A stretch of DNA of 64,000 nt from contig NZ_JABWCV010000010.1 in NCBI RefSeq assembly GCF_013371085.1, forward strand, positions 1 through 64,000, read 5' to 3'. This document shows, piece after piece, positions 25,019-34,885 of this stretch (position 1 is the stretch's first letter; every line of letters starts with the position of its first letter). The position numbers and the translations under genes are program-made. This DNA comes from Vreelandella maris. GTDB lineage: Bacteria; Pseudomonadota; Gammaproteobacteria; Pseudomonadales; Halomonadaceae. The notes beneath the pieces were generated by a model. It was given only the letters and a program-made list of their open reading frames with translations, did no database searches and had not been told where the DNA came from.

Positions 25019-26434
25019 TTACGCATACTGGGCAGGATTGGGAACGCTGGGAAAACGCGGCGGGTATGCTTCCATGTAAGCGTGGCAAGCGCGTAAAACA
25101 CGGATGTCATCAAACTTGCCGCCGGCGAGCTGGAAGCCAACCGGCAAGCCTTCATTAGTAAACCCGCAGGGTACCGATGCGGCGGGTTGCTGGCTGAGGT
25201 TGAAGGGGTAGCTGAACGGCGCCCACTCTTCCCAGTCTTGCATACCGCTACCTGGGGGCACTTCCTGATTAATTTCAAACGGACTGACTGCCACTGAGGG
25301 CGTCATCAGTAAATGATATTCTTGATTGAAGTGTTCCAGGCGTTGCGTTAATGCCGCGCGGTCGGCCAGGGCACGAAACAGCTCAACGGCTTTCCAGGGC
25401 TCCGCTTCGCGGGCATTGGCTACCATGCCGGGATCTAAAAGCGTGCGCTGATGTTGGCTCGTTTGCGACCACTGCTCTAATGAGGCGGTAAACCATAGCT
25501 TGCGAAAAGTTTCCAGTGGCGACGAAAAGCCTGGGTTTATCTCGACGATTTCAGCGCCTAACTCCTCCAATCTCATGGCTGCTTCATGCACACGCTCGGC
25601 AATTTGCGGATCTACCTTGGCGTAACCAAGATCCGCGGAGTAGCCAATCCGTAGCCCGGTTAATCCCTTGTCCAGGTCGACCCCCCAGCACTCCGGCTGG
25701 CCGCGAGTGGCGTAGGGGTCTCGATAATCGTAGCGGCCTATCACGTTCAGCATGCTGACCGCGTCGCGCACGGTGCGTGTCAATGGCCCCAGGTGTGAAA
25801 GGCTGGGCTCTTTTGCGGGCGGCCATTGAGGTGTCCAGCCGTAGGTGGGTTTGAAGCCAAATACCCCCGTAAACGCCGCAGGAATACGGATCGAGCCACC
25901 TGAATCGCCGCCCTGGTGAAGCACGCCCATATTGAGAGCTGCGGCTGCAGCGGCTCCGCCGGAGGAGCCGCCAGGGGTCAAACGGGTATTCCAGGGGTTG
26001 GTCGTGGCGCCAAAGACGCGGTTGTCGGTGACTGCTTTCCAGCCGAATTCGGGCGTATTGGTTTTGCCCAGTATCACCGCCCCTGCTTCGCGCAACATGC
26101 GGGCCGGAGGCGCATCTGTATCGCATGGCGCGTCGGAGGAGGTCAGTGACCCTTCCCGACAGGGCATGCCTGCCACTTGAGTCAGGTCTTTCAGCGATAC
26201 CGGCACCCCATCGATGGGGCTGAGCGGTTTACCTTGCCCCCAGCGCCTTGCCGAGGCTTTTGCCGCTGATTCGGCGCCTTCGGCATCCACATGAACATAA
26301 GCGTTCACGTCCGGGTTGAAGCGCTCAATCCGCTCAAGGGCGGCTCGGGTCGCCTCGAGGGGTGAAGCCTCACGGCTTTCGAACAAGTGAGCTAAGGTTT
26401 GGGCATCCAGGCTGCCAAGATCGGTACCGCTCAT
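25019..26434 (-). CDS. Amidase (amidase-signature family)
   Basis: 471-residue amidase-signature enzyme. The Ser-cisSer-Lys triad is visible: Lys82 in PVSLKDL, cis-Ser in TPGGSSGG (~157), and nucleophile Ser ~181 in GGDSGGSIRIPA. Length and order are as in family members such as GatA-like amidases and 6-aminohexanoate hydrolases. There is no signal peptide. It hydrolyses a carboxamide; the substrate cannot be deduced. It is not the gatCAB subunit since gatB/gatC are absent here. Confidence 0.9.
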   Translation of the reverse strand: MSGTDLGSLDAQTLAHLFESREASPLEATRAALERIERFNPDVNAYVHVDAEGAESAAKASARRWGQGKPLSPIDGVPVSLKDLTQVAGMPCREGSLTSSDAPCDTDAPPARMLREAGAVILGKTNTPEFGWKAVTDNRVFGATTNPWNTRLTPGGSSGGAAAAAALNMGVLHQGGDSGGSIRIPAAFTGVFGFKPTYGWTPQWPPAKEPSLSHLGPLTRTVRDAVSMLNVIGRYDYRDPYATRGQPECWGVDLDKGLTGLRIGYSADLGYAKVDPQIAERVHEAAMRLEELGAEIVEINPGFSSPLETFRKLWFTASLEQWSQTSQHQRTLLDPGMVANAREAEPWKAVELFRALADRAALTQRLEHFNQEYHLLMTPSVAVSPFEINQEVPPGSGMQDWEEWAPFSYPFNLSQQPAASVPCGFTNEGLPVGFQLAGGKFDDIRVLRACHAYMEAYPPRFPSVPNPAQYA

Positions 26435-26540
26435 TGCATACTCCTTACGTCGGCTGGGCTTAGGAAAGGAGTCTAAGGGTAGGCAAGCATTGCCTGGGGT
26501 GCAAAAGCCGCGCCATGCAGAAGCCGCAGCCGTGCAGAGT

Positions 26541-27404
26541 TTAATGGCTCGGCGTGGCTTCTTCGGGCGCCTGGGCGCGCAGCCAACTGATCTCCTCGGC
26601 CCATATAGCTGGCTCGATGGTTTCCAGTATCAAGGGGATACCGTCAATCCGGGCATCCTGCATGATGGTGGTAAAGGCGGGTAGCCCGATATTGCCTTTG
26701 CCCAGGCTATGATGGCGGTCCACACGGCTGGCGAATCCGCTTTTGGCATCGTTCAAATGCATGCCTCGCAGGTAGTTGAACCCCACCACTTTACCCAGCT
26801 CATCGAGCGTTGCCAGTGTGGCTTCTGCACTGCGCAGGTCATAGCCAGCGGCAAATGCATGGCAGGTATCAATACATACGCCTACCCGGGTTTTATCGTC
26901 TACATGGTCAATGATCTCGGTCAGATGCTCGAAGCGCCAGCCCAGGTTAGTGCCTTGCCCAGCGGTGTTTTCAATCACTGCCGTGACACCTTGGGTATGT
27001 GTAAGCGCCTCATTAACGGACTCGGCAATACGCTTTAAACAGTCGCTTTCGCTGATCTTGTTTAGATGGCTGCCTGGGTGGAAGTTGAGCAGCGTGAGGC
27101 CGAGCTGCTCGCAGCGCTGCATTTCATCTAAAAAGGCCTCCCGTGATTTGGCTAAGCCTTCCTGCTCCGGGTGACCCAGATTAATCAGGTAGCTGTCGTG
27201 GGGTAAAATTTGCCCAGGTGAAAAATCGTGTTTAGCACAGGCATCACGAAAGGCTTGAATCGCGTCATCGGTGAGCGGCTTGCCTTTCCATTGGCGCTGG
27301 TTTTTGGTGAACAGCGCAAAGGCATCGGCACCGATCTCTACCGCCCGGTGAACGGCTTGGTCTGCGCCGCCAGCTGCGCTCACGTGGGCTCCCAGGTATT
27401 TCAC
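26541..27404 (-). CDS. nfo: Endonuclease IV
   Basis: 287-residue AP endonuclease of the Nfo family, TIM barrel with three zinc ions. Signatures include [11 protein letters not shown] at the N-terminus, [43 protein letters not shown] and the C-terminal ILETIEP. It cleaves 5' of abasic sites in base-excision repair and is often induced by oxidative stress. The next gene on the same strand (amidase) starts 106 bp downstream. Confidence 0.96.
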   Translation of the reverse strand: MKYLGAHVSAAGGADQAVHRAVEIGADAFALFTKNQRQWKGKPLTDDAIQAFRDACAKHDFSPGQILPHDSYLINLGHPEQEGLAKSREAFLDEMQRCEQLGLTLLNFHPGSHLNKISESDCLKRIAESVNEALTHTQGVTAVIENTAGQGTNLGWRFEHLTEIIDHVDDKTRVGVCIDTCHAFAAGYDLRSAEATLATLDELGKVVGFNYLRGMHLNDAKSGFASRVDRHHSLGKGNIGLPAFTTIMQDARIDGIPLILETIEPAIWAEEISWLRAQAPEEATPSH

Positions 27405-27451
27405 AACGGACTCCTTGTCATTGTTTGAACGTATTCAAGTATCTGAATGGT

Positions 27452-28207
27452 TCAATGGCTATCTAGAAAGCGCTTAAACGCGGCGGGTTCGTCGGTAATC
27501 ACACCGGCGATACCCCACGCCCAGCGGCTATGAAAGGCGCTGGGGTCATTGGCGGTATAGCACAGGACCTGATAGCCGTCCTTTTGCATGGCCTCAACCT
27601 GGGCGCGCTTCAGGCGTGACCAGGACGGATGCACACTAAAAGCGTCAATGGCTTCGCACTGTGCTCGCCAGGTTTTGGGTACGCCATTATACAGCACGCC
27701 TAGCGCCAGACGCTCCTTGCCTGCTAACTGGCGGCAGTGGGTCAGGGCCTCGGTATTGAAGGAGGAGATGATCAGCCGTTCGGAGGGCAGGGTGTCCAGC
27801 ATCTCGGGTAGGGCGCGCTCCACCAACGCGATGGGGTCGCGTCCTTTGTTGATCTTGATCTCCATGTTGACGCCCATTTCCAGCTCGTTAAGCAGCGCCA
27901 GCATCTCTCCCAGGCTGGGCATCTTTTCACCTGCAAAGCGATCACCAAACCAGCTGCCCGCATCCAGAGTTTTCGCCGTTGCCCAACTCATTGAGGCCAG
28001 GCTGCCTCGCCCGTTCGAGCAGCGCGACACGTCGGCGTCGTGCCAGATGACCGGGGTGCCATCACCGAGCAGTTGCACGTCCAGCTCTACCCAGGTGGCG
28101 CCCGCCTGATGGGCGGCGCGCACTGCGGCCAAGGTGTTTTCGGGAGCAGCGGCAGAGTAGCCGCGGTGGGCAATCAGCGAGGGAAGTTGAATAGCGGGAT
28201 GCGTCAT
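27452..28207 (-). CDS. ugpQ: Glycerophosphodiester phosphodiesterase
   Basis: 251-residue cytoplasmic GDPD-family enzyme: IAHRGYSAAAPENTLAA (catalytic His and Arg), WVELDVQLLGDGTPVIWHDADVSR (Glu, Asp, His), LGEML, and the C-terminal YQVLCYTANDP. No signal peptide, so UgpQ-like rather than GlpQ-like. It releases glycerol-3-phosphate from glycerophosphodiesters, which would feed the GlpD reaction encoded at 34886. Confidence 0.92.
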   Translation of the reverse strand: MTHPAIQLPSLIAHRGYSAAAPENTLAAVRAAHQAGATWVELDVQLLGDGTPVIWHDADVSRCSNGRGSLASMSWATAKTLDAGSWFGDRFAGEKMPSLGEMLALLNELEMGVNMEIKINKGRDPIALVERALPEMLDTLPSERLIISSFNTEALTHCRQLAGKERLALGVLYNGVPKTWRAQCEAIDAFSVHPSWSRLKRAQVEAMQKDGYQVLCYTANDPSAFHSRWAWGIAGVITDEPAAFKRFLDSH

Positions 28208-28404
28208 GACAGCGCTCTAAGTCTTGGACGATAAAGGAGTATTGATTCTAACATGAGTGCATGACAACAGGATTTCATCGCGCCAGTGTTCAGCCGCAAC
28301 CGGTGATAGCGTACTAGCTTGATTTATAGCACGCGACGCGCTTGTATAGCGGCACCTGTTGTCTTGACTATCTTGTACAAACCCAACAATGAAAGGAAAC
28401 CCTA

Positions 28405-29382
28405 ATGTCTAAGCGTATCCAATTTGCCCAGACCGGCGGTTCCGAGGTGCTTGAACTGGTCGACGTGACCCCTGCTGAACCCGGCCAGGGCGAAGTGCGT
28501 ATCGCCAATAAAGCCGTTGGCCTCAATTTTATTGATATCTATTTTCGTACCGGGCTTTATCCTGCCCCCGCGATGCCTTCTGGCCTTGGCACCGAAGGCG
28601 CCGGTGTAGTCGATGCTGTCGGCGCTGGCGTGACGCACTTAAGCGTCGGTGATCGCGTCGCTTATGCCCAAGGGCCTTTGGGCGCTTATGCAGAACTGCA
28701 TACGTTGCCTGCGGCGAAAGTGGTTAAGCTCCCCGATTTTGTCGATTTCGAGACGGCAGCGGCCAGTATGCTCAAGGGCCTGACCGTGCAATACCTGCTT
28801 CGCCAGACCTATGAGCTGAAAGGCGGCGAAACCATTCTGTTCCATGCGGCTGCCGGTGGGGTAGGGTCGATTGCCTGCCAGTGGGCGAAGTCATTAGGCG
28901 TCAAGCTAATTGGTACTGTCAGTTCCCAGGAAAAAGCGGATCTGGCTATGGCCAATGGTGCCTGGGCGACGATCAATTACAGCGAAGAGAACGTGGTCGA
29001 GCGGGTGCGCGAGCTGACTAACGGCGAGATGTGCGATGTGGTGTATGACTCGGTAGGCAAGGATACCTGGGAGATGTCGCTGGACTGCCTGAAGACGCGC
29101 GGCTTGATGGTGAGCTTCGGCAACGCTTCTGGCCCGGTGGATGGTGTTAATATCGGCATCCTCAACCAGAAGGGCGCGCTTTACGTGACCCGCCCCAGCC
29201 TTAACGGTTACGCCGACACGCGCGAGCGTCTGGAGATGATGTGCCAGGAGTTCTTCGCTATGCTCGAGAGCGGAAAGGTCAAGATTGACATCGCCAACCG
29301 CTATCCGCTGGCAGAAGCGGGTAAGGCCCAGGACGCCCTACAGAGCCGTAAAACTACCGGCTCGACTATTCTCTTGCCCTAA
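28405..29382 (+). CDS. qor: NADPH:quinone oxidoreductase
   Basis: 325-residue zinc-independent medium-chain dehydrogenase/reductase of the Qor type. It begins SKRIQFAQTGGSEVLELVD, has the GroES-like N-domain, and carries the Rossmann motif LFHAAAGGVGSIACQWAKSLG and the family segment NYSEENVVERVRELTNG. It reduces quinones by one electron with NADPH. AAAGGAAA lies before the ATG. Confidence 0.93.
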   Translation: MSKRIQFAQTGGSEVLELVDVTPAEPGQGEVRIANKAVGLNFIDIYFRTGLYPAPAMPSGLGTEGAGVVDAVGAGVTHLSVGDRVAYAQGPLGAYAELHTLPAAKVVKLPDFVDFETAAASMLKGLTVQYLLRQTYELKGGETILFHAAAGGVGSIACQWAKSLGVKLIGTVSSQEKADLAMANGAWATINYSEENVVERVRELTNGEMCDVVYDSVGKDTWEMSLDCLKTRGLMVSFGNASGPVDGVNIGILNQKGALYVTRPSLNGYADTRERLEMMCQEFFAMLESGKVKIDIANRYPLAEAGKAQDALQSRKTTGSTILLP

Positions 29383-29435
29383 TTCCTACCTACATAAATA
29401 CCCTACATACGCACCTACATACACACTCAACTGAC

Positions 29436-29490
29436 GCATTCGGCTCTCATCGCTTGCCACGTTATTGGCAAGCTGCTCAGGGCCGAATGC
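29436..29490. repeat. Cruciform-type palindromic element
   Basis: Outer arms GCATTCGGC (29436-29444) and GCCGAATGC (29482-29490) are perfectly complementary; inner arms CTTGCC (29453-29458) and GGCAAG (29467-29472) form a second stem. There is no T-run, so it is not a classical terminator; REP-like elements have this shape. Just before it, CCTACATA-type motifs occur three times (29389-29425). The 261-bp interval between qor and the SLC13 gene otherwise holds only the next inverted repeat. Confidence 0.5.
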
Positions 29491-29527
29491 CACGGTCGGC
29501 TATTCAACGGGCGGTGCGTATGCAGGG

Positions 29528-29545
29528 ACTATACCTGTGTATAGT
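29528..29545. promoter_or_regulatory. Inverted repeat upstream of the SLC13 permease gene
   Basis: ACTATAC-CTGT-GTATAGT, a perfect 7-bp dyad about 100 bp before the start codon. Size and symmetry suit a dimeric repressor operator; no regulator is identified. Confidence 0.35.
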
Positions 29546-29643
29546 AAACGTCTAATGTGCGTGGGGAATAGCCATGCCTGTGGCGTGGCGTGCATCAATC
29601 GTATGCTGCCGCTATCAAACGGTGGCAAGGGAGTAGGAAAAGG

Positions 29644-31593
29644 ATGTCGGCTGAGGACATGAGTGTTGAGAGCTCAGGTGCTGAGGGCTCAGAAGTTGAG
29701 AGTCTTAATCTTGAAGCGCTAGGGCTTGAGTGGTTGGCGCTTTCGCCAAGTACGTTGGTCTTTATCGTGCTTGGCCTGACGCTGGTTGCGTTCATATGGG
29801 GGCGCTTTCGCTACGATCTAGTCGCGTTGGCGGCGTTGCTGGGATCGGTCATGCTCGGGCTAGTGCCTGCCGAGAATGCCTTTATGGGTTTCGGCCATCC
29901 GGCGGTGATTACAGTGGCCGCCGTGCTAGTACTTAGCCGGGGCTTTGAACGCTCCGGTGTGGTCGATATTATTTCCAATCAAGTGCTAAAAGTGGGTGAG
30001 AACCTGCTGCTTCAGCTATTAGTGCTGGTGGGCACCGTCGTTTTATTATCGGGCATTATGAACAATGTGGGCGCTCTCGCACTGCTGTTACCGGTGACGA
30101 TGCGGTTGGCTCGTGAACATAATACCTCGCCCTCTTTACTGCTGATGCCGCTGGCGTTCGGGTCTCTGCTCGGCGGCCTGACAACCCTAATCGGCACCCC
30201 GCCCAATATCATTATTTCCAGTTACCGGCGCGATGTGACGGGCGAAGCGTTCAGCATGTTTAGCTTTTCGCCTGTCGGGATTGCGGTGGCGCTGGCGGGG
30301 CTTGTGTTTATTGTGCTGGTAGGCTGGCGCTTGACGCCGAAGCGCAGCGGCCAAGCCTCTACCGATGAAATGTTCGATACCGCCAACTATTTGGTGGAAT
30401 TGAAAGTAGGTGAAGAATCAAAAGCCAAAGGCTTAACGTTGCAGCAGCTGCGCGATGAGCTGGACGAAACCATCCCCGTGTTAGCGGTCGTTCGCGATGA
30501 TAACCGTCGTGCTGGCTATAATTTCCACGGTGCCTTGGAAGAGGGCGATATCCTGCTGTTGGAAGCAGGACCCGATGAACTCCAGATGCTGGAAGACAAA
30601 GTAGGGCTTAGTGCGATAGCCGAACTGGAAGAAGAGGCGGAAGCTACTGAACACACCGCAAACGATGAAGAGGGCGTGAAAGCTGGCACGGATGAAGCGA
30701 AAGGTGCGGCACAGGACCATCAGCCGGTGGATACCGAAGGCTTACAGCTGATTGAAGCCGTGGTACGTAATGATTCCATGATGATTAACCGCAGCGTGCG
30801 TCAGTTACGCCTGAATCATCAGTTTGGCCTGCACCTAGTGGCCGTGGCCCGTGACGGTGGACGCTTGAAGCAGCGCTTGCGTGATATCCGGTTTAAGAAC
30901 GGCGATGTTTTACTCCTACAAGGCAGTGAAAACGAAATTTCAGAAAGCCTGGCCTCGTTGGGGTGCCTACCGCTGGCTAGCCGGGAATTGCATCTGGGGC
31001 AGCCGCGCAAGCTGGTCATGTCGATTGCCATTTTTGCCTTAGCAATCGTTGCCATGCTGTTCGATCTGCTGCCCGCGGCAGTCGCCATGAGTACCGCTGC
31101 TTTGATTTCGCTACTGATTGGCGTATTGCCGCTGCGCGAAGGGTATCAAGCAATAGACGGCCCCGTGATCGTGCTGTTGGCCGCAATGATACCCGTGGGG
31201 GAGGCGCTTGATACCAGTGGTGGCGCCGACCTGATTGCCGATGCGCTGCTGCGCTTTGGCAGCGACTGGCCGGTGGTGGTCACCATGGTGGGGCTGTTCC
31301 TGCTCTCTATGCTGCTCTCGAATGTGGTCAACAACGCGGCGGCTGCGCTGCTGATGGCGCCGATTGCAGTTAGCCTGGCCAACGGGTTCGATGTTTCGCT
31401 CGATCCGTTCTTGATGGTGGTGGCCGTAAGTGCTTCATGTGCGTTTTTAACTCCTATAGGACATCAGTCGAATACACTGGTGCTGGGCCCTGGCGGCTAT
31501 CGGTTCGGCGATTACTGGAAACTGGGGCTACCGCTTTCACTGGTAGTATTGGCTGCCGCTATCCCGCTGATTCTGCTGGTATGGCCGCTTTAA
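29644..31593 (+). CDS. SLC13-type permease with two TrkA-C domains
   Basis: About 649 residues. Multi-span transporter of the divalent anion:Na+ symporter / ArsB-NhaD-like (SLC13) group with repeated hairpin motifs: GIMNNVGALALLLPVTM and LIGTPPNIIISSYR in the first half, SNVVNNAAAALLMAPIAV and TPIGHQSNTLVLGPGGY in the second. The middle carries two TrkA-C (RCK_C) domains separated by an acidic linker (EEEAEATEHTANDEEG). The ATG at 29644 has an AGGAAAAGG region in front and avoids an upstream basic extension. Related proteins move sulfate, citrate or other anions with Na+; the substrate is unknown. Confidence 0.88.
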   Translation: MSAEDMSVESSGAEGSEVESLNLEALGLEWLALSPSTLVFIVLGLTLVAFIWGRFRYDLVALAALLGSVMLGLVPAENAFMGFGHPAVITVAAVLVLSRGFERSGVVDIISNQVLKVGENLLLQLLVLVGTVVLLSGIMNNVGALALLLPVTMRLAREHNTSPSLLLMPLAFGSLLGGLTTLIGTPPNIIISSYRRDVTGEAFSMFSFSPVGIAVALAGLVFIVLVGWRLTPKRSGQASTDEMFDTANYLVELKVGEESKAKGLTLQQLRDELDETIPVLAVVRDDNRRAGYNFHGALEEGDILLLEAGPDELQMLEDKVGLSAIAELEEEAEATEHTANDEEGVKAGTDEAKGAAQDHQPVDTEGLQLIEAVVRNDSMMINRSVRQLRLNHQFGLHLVAVARDGGRLKQRLRDIRFKNGDVLLLQGSENEISESLASLGCLPLASRELHLGQPRKLVMSIAIFALAIVAMLFDLLPAAVAMSTAALISLLIGVLPLREGYQAIDGPVIVLLAAMIPVGEALDTSGGADLIADALLRFGSDWPVVVTMVGLFLLSMLLSNVVNNAAAALLMAPIAVSLANGFDVSLDPFLMVVAVSASCAFLTPIGHQSNTLVLGPGGYRFGDYWKLGLPLSLVVLAAAIPLILLVWPL

Positions 31594-31719
31594 AAGACGT
31601 CTAACGGTCCGACTTGTCGGTGTGGTGGAATCGAAGGGGTGGATGAAGGCTATTAGGTTTCGAAAATTTTGCTACCCTATTACGTTCAGAAACCAATAAA
31701 AATCGAACAGGCCGGGCTT

Positions 31720-32478
31720 ATGAATCAACAATTTCGTCAGGATGCCATTGTCGAGCTAGTTCGTCAGCACGGCTATATGAGTATCGAACAGCTCACCGAC
31801 CACTTTGCGGTGACGCCGCAGACCATTCGGCGGGATTTGAATACCCTGGCTGATGAAGGCCGTGTGCGCCGTGTGCATGGCGGTGTAGGCATCGAATCCA
31901 GTACGGTGAATACCGCCTACAGCACGCGCAAGACGCTTCACCTGGAAGAGAAGGAGCGCATTGCCCGCTGCTTGGCGCAACACATACCCAACCACTCGTC
32001 GCTGTTCATCAACATCGGTACCAGCAATGAAGTGATTGCCCACGCGTTGCTGGAGCACCAGGGGCTCGAGATCATTACCAACAATCTGAATGTGGCAGCC
32101 ATTCTTCAGCATAAAGAGGATTTTACCGTGATCATCGCCGGGGGGCAGGTGCGCTCTCGCGATGGCGGGATTATCGGCGAAGCCACCATCGACTTTATCA
32201 ATCAGTTCAAGGTGGATTACGGCATCATTGGCATCAGTGGCATCGATGAGGATGGCTCACTGCTGGAGTTTGACTACCAGGAAGTGCGTGTCGCCCAGGC
32301 GATTATTGCCAATTCGCGGCGCATCTACCTAGCGGCAGACTACTCCAAATTTCACCGTAACCCGGTGGTGCGGCAGGGCAATCTGGAGCAGTTGGATGCG
32401 CTCTTCACCGATCGCAAACCGCCGGAAGCGATCCAGCGCTTGCTGACCCAGCACGATGTAGCACTGCACATCGCTTAG
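31720..32478 (+). CDS. glpR: Glycerol-3-phosphate regulon repressor (DeoR family)
   Basis: 252-residue DeoR-family repressor. Helix-turn-helix: RQDAIVELVRQHGYMSIEQL...VTPQTIRRDLNTLADEGRVRRVHGG; the effector domain contains FINIGTSNEVIAHALL and GGIIGEATIDFI, typical of GlpR. ATG 31720 is used because the HTH must be close to the N-terminus. It lies immediately before glpK and is expected to repress glpK, glpD and the glycerol importer until glycerol-3-phosphate accumulates. A TTTCGAAA sequence about 60 bp upstream may be part of an autoregulatory site. Confidence 0.92.
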   Translation: MNQQFRQDAIVELVRQHGYMSIEQLTDHFAVTPQTIRRDLNTLADEGRVRRVHGGVGIESSTVNTAYSTRKTLHLEEKERIARCLAQHIPNHSSLFINIGTSNEVIAHALLEHQGLEIITNNLNVAAILQHKEDFTVIIAGGQVRSRDGGIIGEATIDFINQFKVDYGIIGISGIDEDGSLLEFDYQEVRVAQAIIANSRRIYLAADYSKFHRNPVVRQGNLEQLDALFTDRKPPEAIQRLLTQHDVALHIA

Positions 32479-32600
32479 CCTGGCCGTCTTTGTCGCAGTT
32501 TCATCCTTGAGCATTTCGGGCGGCTGGAGTAGCCTTAAAACATAATAAAGCGAAAGAAAGTCAACAAAATCGAAAGACACTACAACAAAGCGAACTCGAC

Positions 32601-34088
32601 ATGTCCTCTTATATACTCGCCATTGATCAGGGTACCACCAGCTCGCGCGCTATTCTCTTTGACCGCGAAGGACAGGTGGCGGCCGTCGCTCAGCAGGAAT
32701 TCACCCAGCACTTCCCTCACGACGGCTGGATTGAGCACAACCCCGAAGATATCTGGGAAACGGTGGTGGCCACCTGCAGAGAAGTGATGGCCAGTGCCGA
32801 GGTTACGCCAGACCAGATTGCCGGTATCGGCATTACCAACCAGCGTGAAACCACCATCCTGTGGGATCGAAAAACCGGCAAGCCGCTCTATAACGCCATT
32901 GTCTGGCAGGATCGCCGCACCTCGGACTTGTGCCAGTCGCTGCGGGATAAAGGGCACACCGATATCGTTCAAGCCAAGACCGGCCTGCTGATTGATCCCT
33001 ATTTCTCGGCGACCAAGCTTGCCTGGCTGCTGGATAATGTCGAGAGCGCACGTGAGCGCGCTGAACGGGGGGAACTGGCGTTCGGCACCGTCGACAGCTT
33101 TCTAATCTGGCGGTTGACCGGCGGCCAGCAGCACGTCACCGATGCTACCAACGCGTCACGCACCGCGCTATTCAATATCCATACCCAGGAGTGGGACGAC
33201 GAGCTACTGGCACTATTCGATATACCCGCCAATCTGCTGCCCGAGGTGAAAGATTCCAGCGATGATTTCGGTACTACCGAGGCGCACTGGCTGGGCGCAC
33301 CGCTTCTCATCGCAGGGGTAGCAGGGGACCAGCAGGCCGCATTGGTCGGGCAGGCGTGCTTTCAGCCGGGGATGGGCAAGAGTACCTACGGTACCGGCTG
33401 CTTTATGATTGTGAACACCGGTGAGGCGCCCTCACTTTCGCGTAATCGTTTGTTGACCACGATTGGCTACCGGCTTAACGGTAAGCCGACCTATGCGATG
33501 GAAGGCAGTATTTTCGTGGCCGGGGCGACAGTACAGTGGTTGCGGGATGGCCTGAATCTGTTTGCCGATGCCTCGGAAACCGAAGCGCTGGCTCAGAAAA
33601 CCCGCAGTGGGCATAGCGTTTATCTAGTGCCAGCTTTTACCGGATTGGGGGCGCCGCACTGGGACCCAAAAGCACGTGGCGCGATTTTTGGGTTAACCCG
33701 CGATACCGGTATTGCTGAAATAGTCGCCGCGGGACTCCAGGCGGTGTGCTACCAAACCCGTGACCTGCAGCACTGCATGAATGACGATATGGAGGCGCCG
33801 CCTGGCAACTTACGGGTTGACGGCGGCATGGTAAAAAACAGCTGGGTGATGCAGTTTCTTGCCGATATGCTCGGCGTCCAGGTCGATCGCCCCACTATTC
33901 TTGAAACTACCGCGCTGGGTGCTGCCTACTTGGCGGGGCTACGCCTGGGCTGGTATCAAACCCTGGAAGAGATTGAACAGCTGTGGCGCTGCGAGAAGAG
34001 CTTTATGCCTACCATGGAAGAAGCCACACGTGAGCAGCTTTACCAGGGTTGGTTGGATGCAGTGTCGAGAGTCCGCTCTACGCCTTAG
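32601..34088 (+). CDS. glpK: Glycerol kinase
   Basis: 495-residue FGGY-family kinase: [18 protein letters not shown] at the N-terminus, [15 protein letters not shown], the VWQDRRT active-site segment, [14 protein letters not shown] for ATP binding and [16 protein letters not shown]. Converts glycerol to sn-glycerol-3-phosphate. It follows glpR by 122 bp; that gap holds repeated CGAAAG half-sites but no good palindrome. A strong hairpin at 34171 closes the unit. Confidence 0.96.
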   Translation: MSSYILAIDQGTTSSRAILFDREGQVAAVAQQEFTQHFPHDGWIEHNPEDIWETVVATCREVMASAEVTPDQIAGIGITNQRETTILWDRKTGKPLYNAIVWQDRRTSDLCQSLRDKGHTDIVQAKTGLLIDPYFSATKLAWLLDNVESARERAERGELAFGTVDSFLIWRLTGGQQHVTDATNASRTALFNIHTQEWDDELLALFDIPANLLPEVKDSSDDFGTTEAHWLGAPLLIAGVAGDQQAALVGQACFQPGMGKSTYGTGCFMIVNTGEAPSLSRNRLLTTIGYRLNGKPTYAMEGSIFVAGATVQWLRDGLNLFADASETEALAQKTRSGHSVYLVPAFTGLGAPHWDPKARGAIFGLTRDTGIAEIVAAGLQAVCYQTRDLQHCMNDDMEAPPGNLRVDGGMVKNSWVMQFLADMLGVQVDRPTILETTALGAAYLAGLRLGWYQTLEEIEQLWRCEKSFMPTMEEATREQLYQGWLDAVSRVRSTP

Positions 34089-34170
34089 ATAATGACCTGA
34101 ATTCAACTAATAAGTGCAGCACCCCTACTTAAGCACACTATCTATTGCCTCTTTCGATTCTTTATAATGC

Positions 34171-34202
34171 GGCGGCCAATTAAGCAATTGGCCGCCTTTC
34201 TT
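34171..34202 (+). terminator. Terminator after glpK
   Basis: Perfect 11-bp stem GGCGGCCAATT / AATTGGCCGCC with a 4-nt loop followed by a pyrimidine-rich TTTCTTC tract. Placement 83 bp after glpK fits the end of the glpRK transcript. Confidence 0.75.
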
Positions 34203-34586
34203 CGCTTTTAGCGCCCCTCATGAAAGTCTTTAACACCATTAACGCTTATTGAGCGTTAATGTAGTCGAGTTACAACCATGCCTACGGCCAATGACGCATT
34301 GTGAGCTTTCCTGCGGTGGCCCATAGTGAGGTCATGGATCAGGAAGGTGACTTGTTATCCCGAATCACTGAACTAATCCCTGCTACAGAACGATAGCGCT
34401 TCAGTATTACCCTAGCGCTAAAGGGCGAAGGTCTTGTAACGCTTGTGACCGTTTCGCAGTTACCGAACTGGGCACTTATCCGGCCCAGCATGAGTAGCAA
34501 CGTCACCATACGTCGTTAATTAAGATGGCTGCTTTTAAACCGATTGGCGGTTAGGCAGCGGATGACCATACCATGAGGTAGTACTA
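34203..34586. other. Non-coding stretch with a perfect inverted repeat
   Basis: 384 bp without a credible gene. It holds a 10-bp perfect dyad CATTAACGCT-TATTG-AGCGTTAATG at 34237-34261 that could be an operator or a small hairpin, then unstructured-looking sequence up to the small gene at 34587. A regulatory RNA cannot be excluded but no family is recognised. Confidence 0.4.
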
Positions 34587-34811
34587 ATGAACTGCATCGA
34601 ACTAAGCCAACAAGCCAATAGCATCGCCAGCTCCTTCAGCAAGCAAGATCTCGCCAGGTTGGTTGTGGCGCTGAAGGGTAATCGTGAGTCACTGCAACAT
34701 GCGGTTGAGGTTATCGACACGGTGGATAGTCGTTCAGGCTACACACTGGAAGAAGCCTGGGATGAAGTGCTCGCGGGAGACTCTCAACTTCGTATTGAAG
34801 ATGAAGAGTAA
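34587..34811 (+). CDS. Small acidic protein, unknown
   Basis: 74 residues, predicted helical (IELSQQANSIASSFSKQDLARLVVALKGN) with an acidic C-terminus GDSQLRIEDEE. A TGAGG precedes the ATG at normal distance and a strong terminator follows 27 bp after the stop, so a real gene is likely. No family is recognised; it has no signal peptide or membrane helix. Confidence 0.6.
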   Translation: MNCIELSQQANSIASSFSKQDLARLVVALKGNRESLQHAVEVIDTVDSRSGYTLEEAWDEVLAGDSQLRIEDEE

Positions 34812-34838
34812 AATAGAACAATTGCTTAAATAACTCTT

Positions 34839-34869
34839 AGCCCCCTTATTGATATAAGGGGGCTTTTTA
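34839..34869 (+). terminator. Rho-independent terminator
   Basis: Perfect stem AGCCCCCTTAT / ATAAGGGGGCT with a TGAT loop and a T-run (TTTTTATT). Ends the small-protein transcript; the reverse direction has no good T-run for glpD. Confidence 0.9.
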
Positions 34870-34885
34870 TTAGTTTTATAAACGA

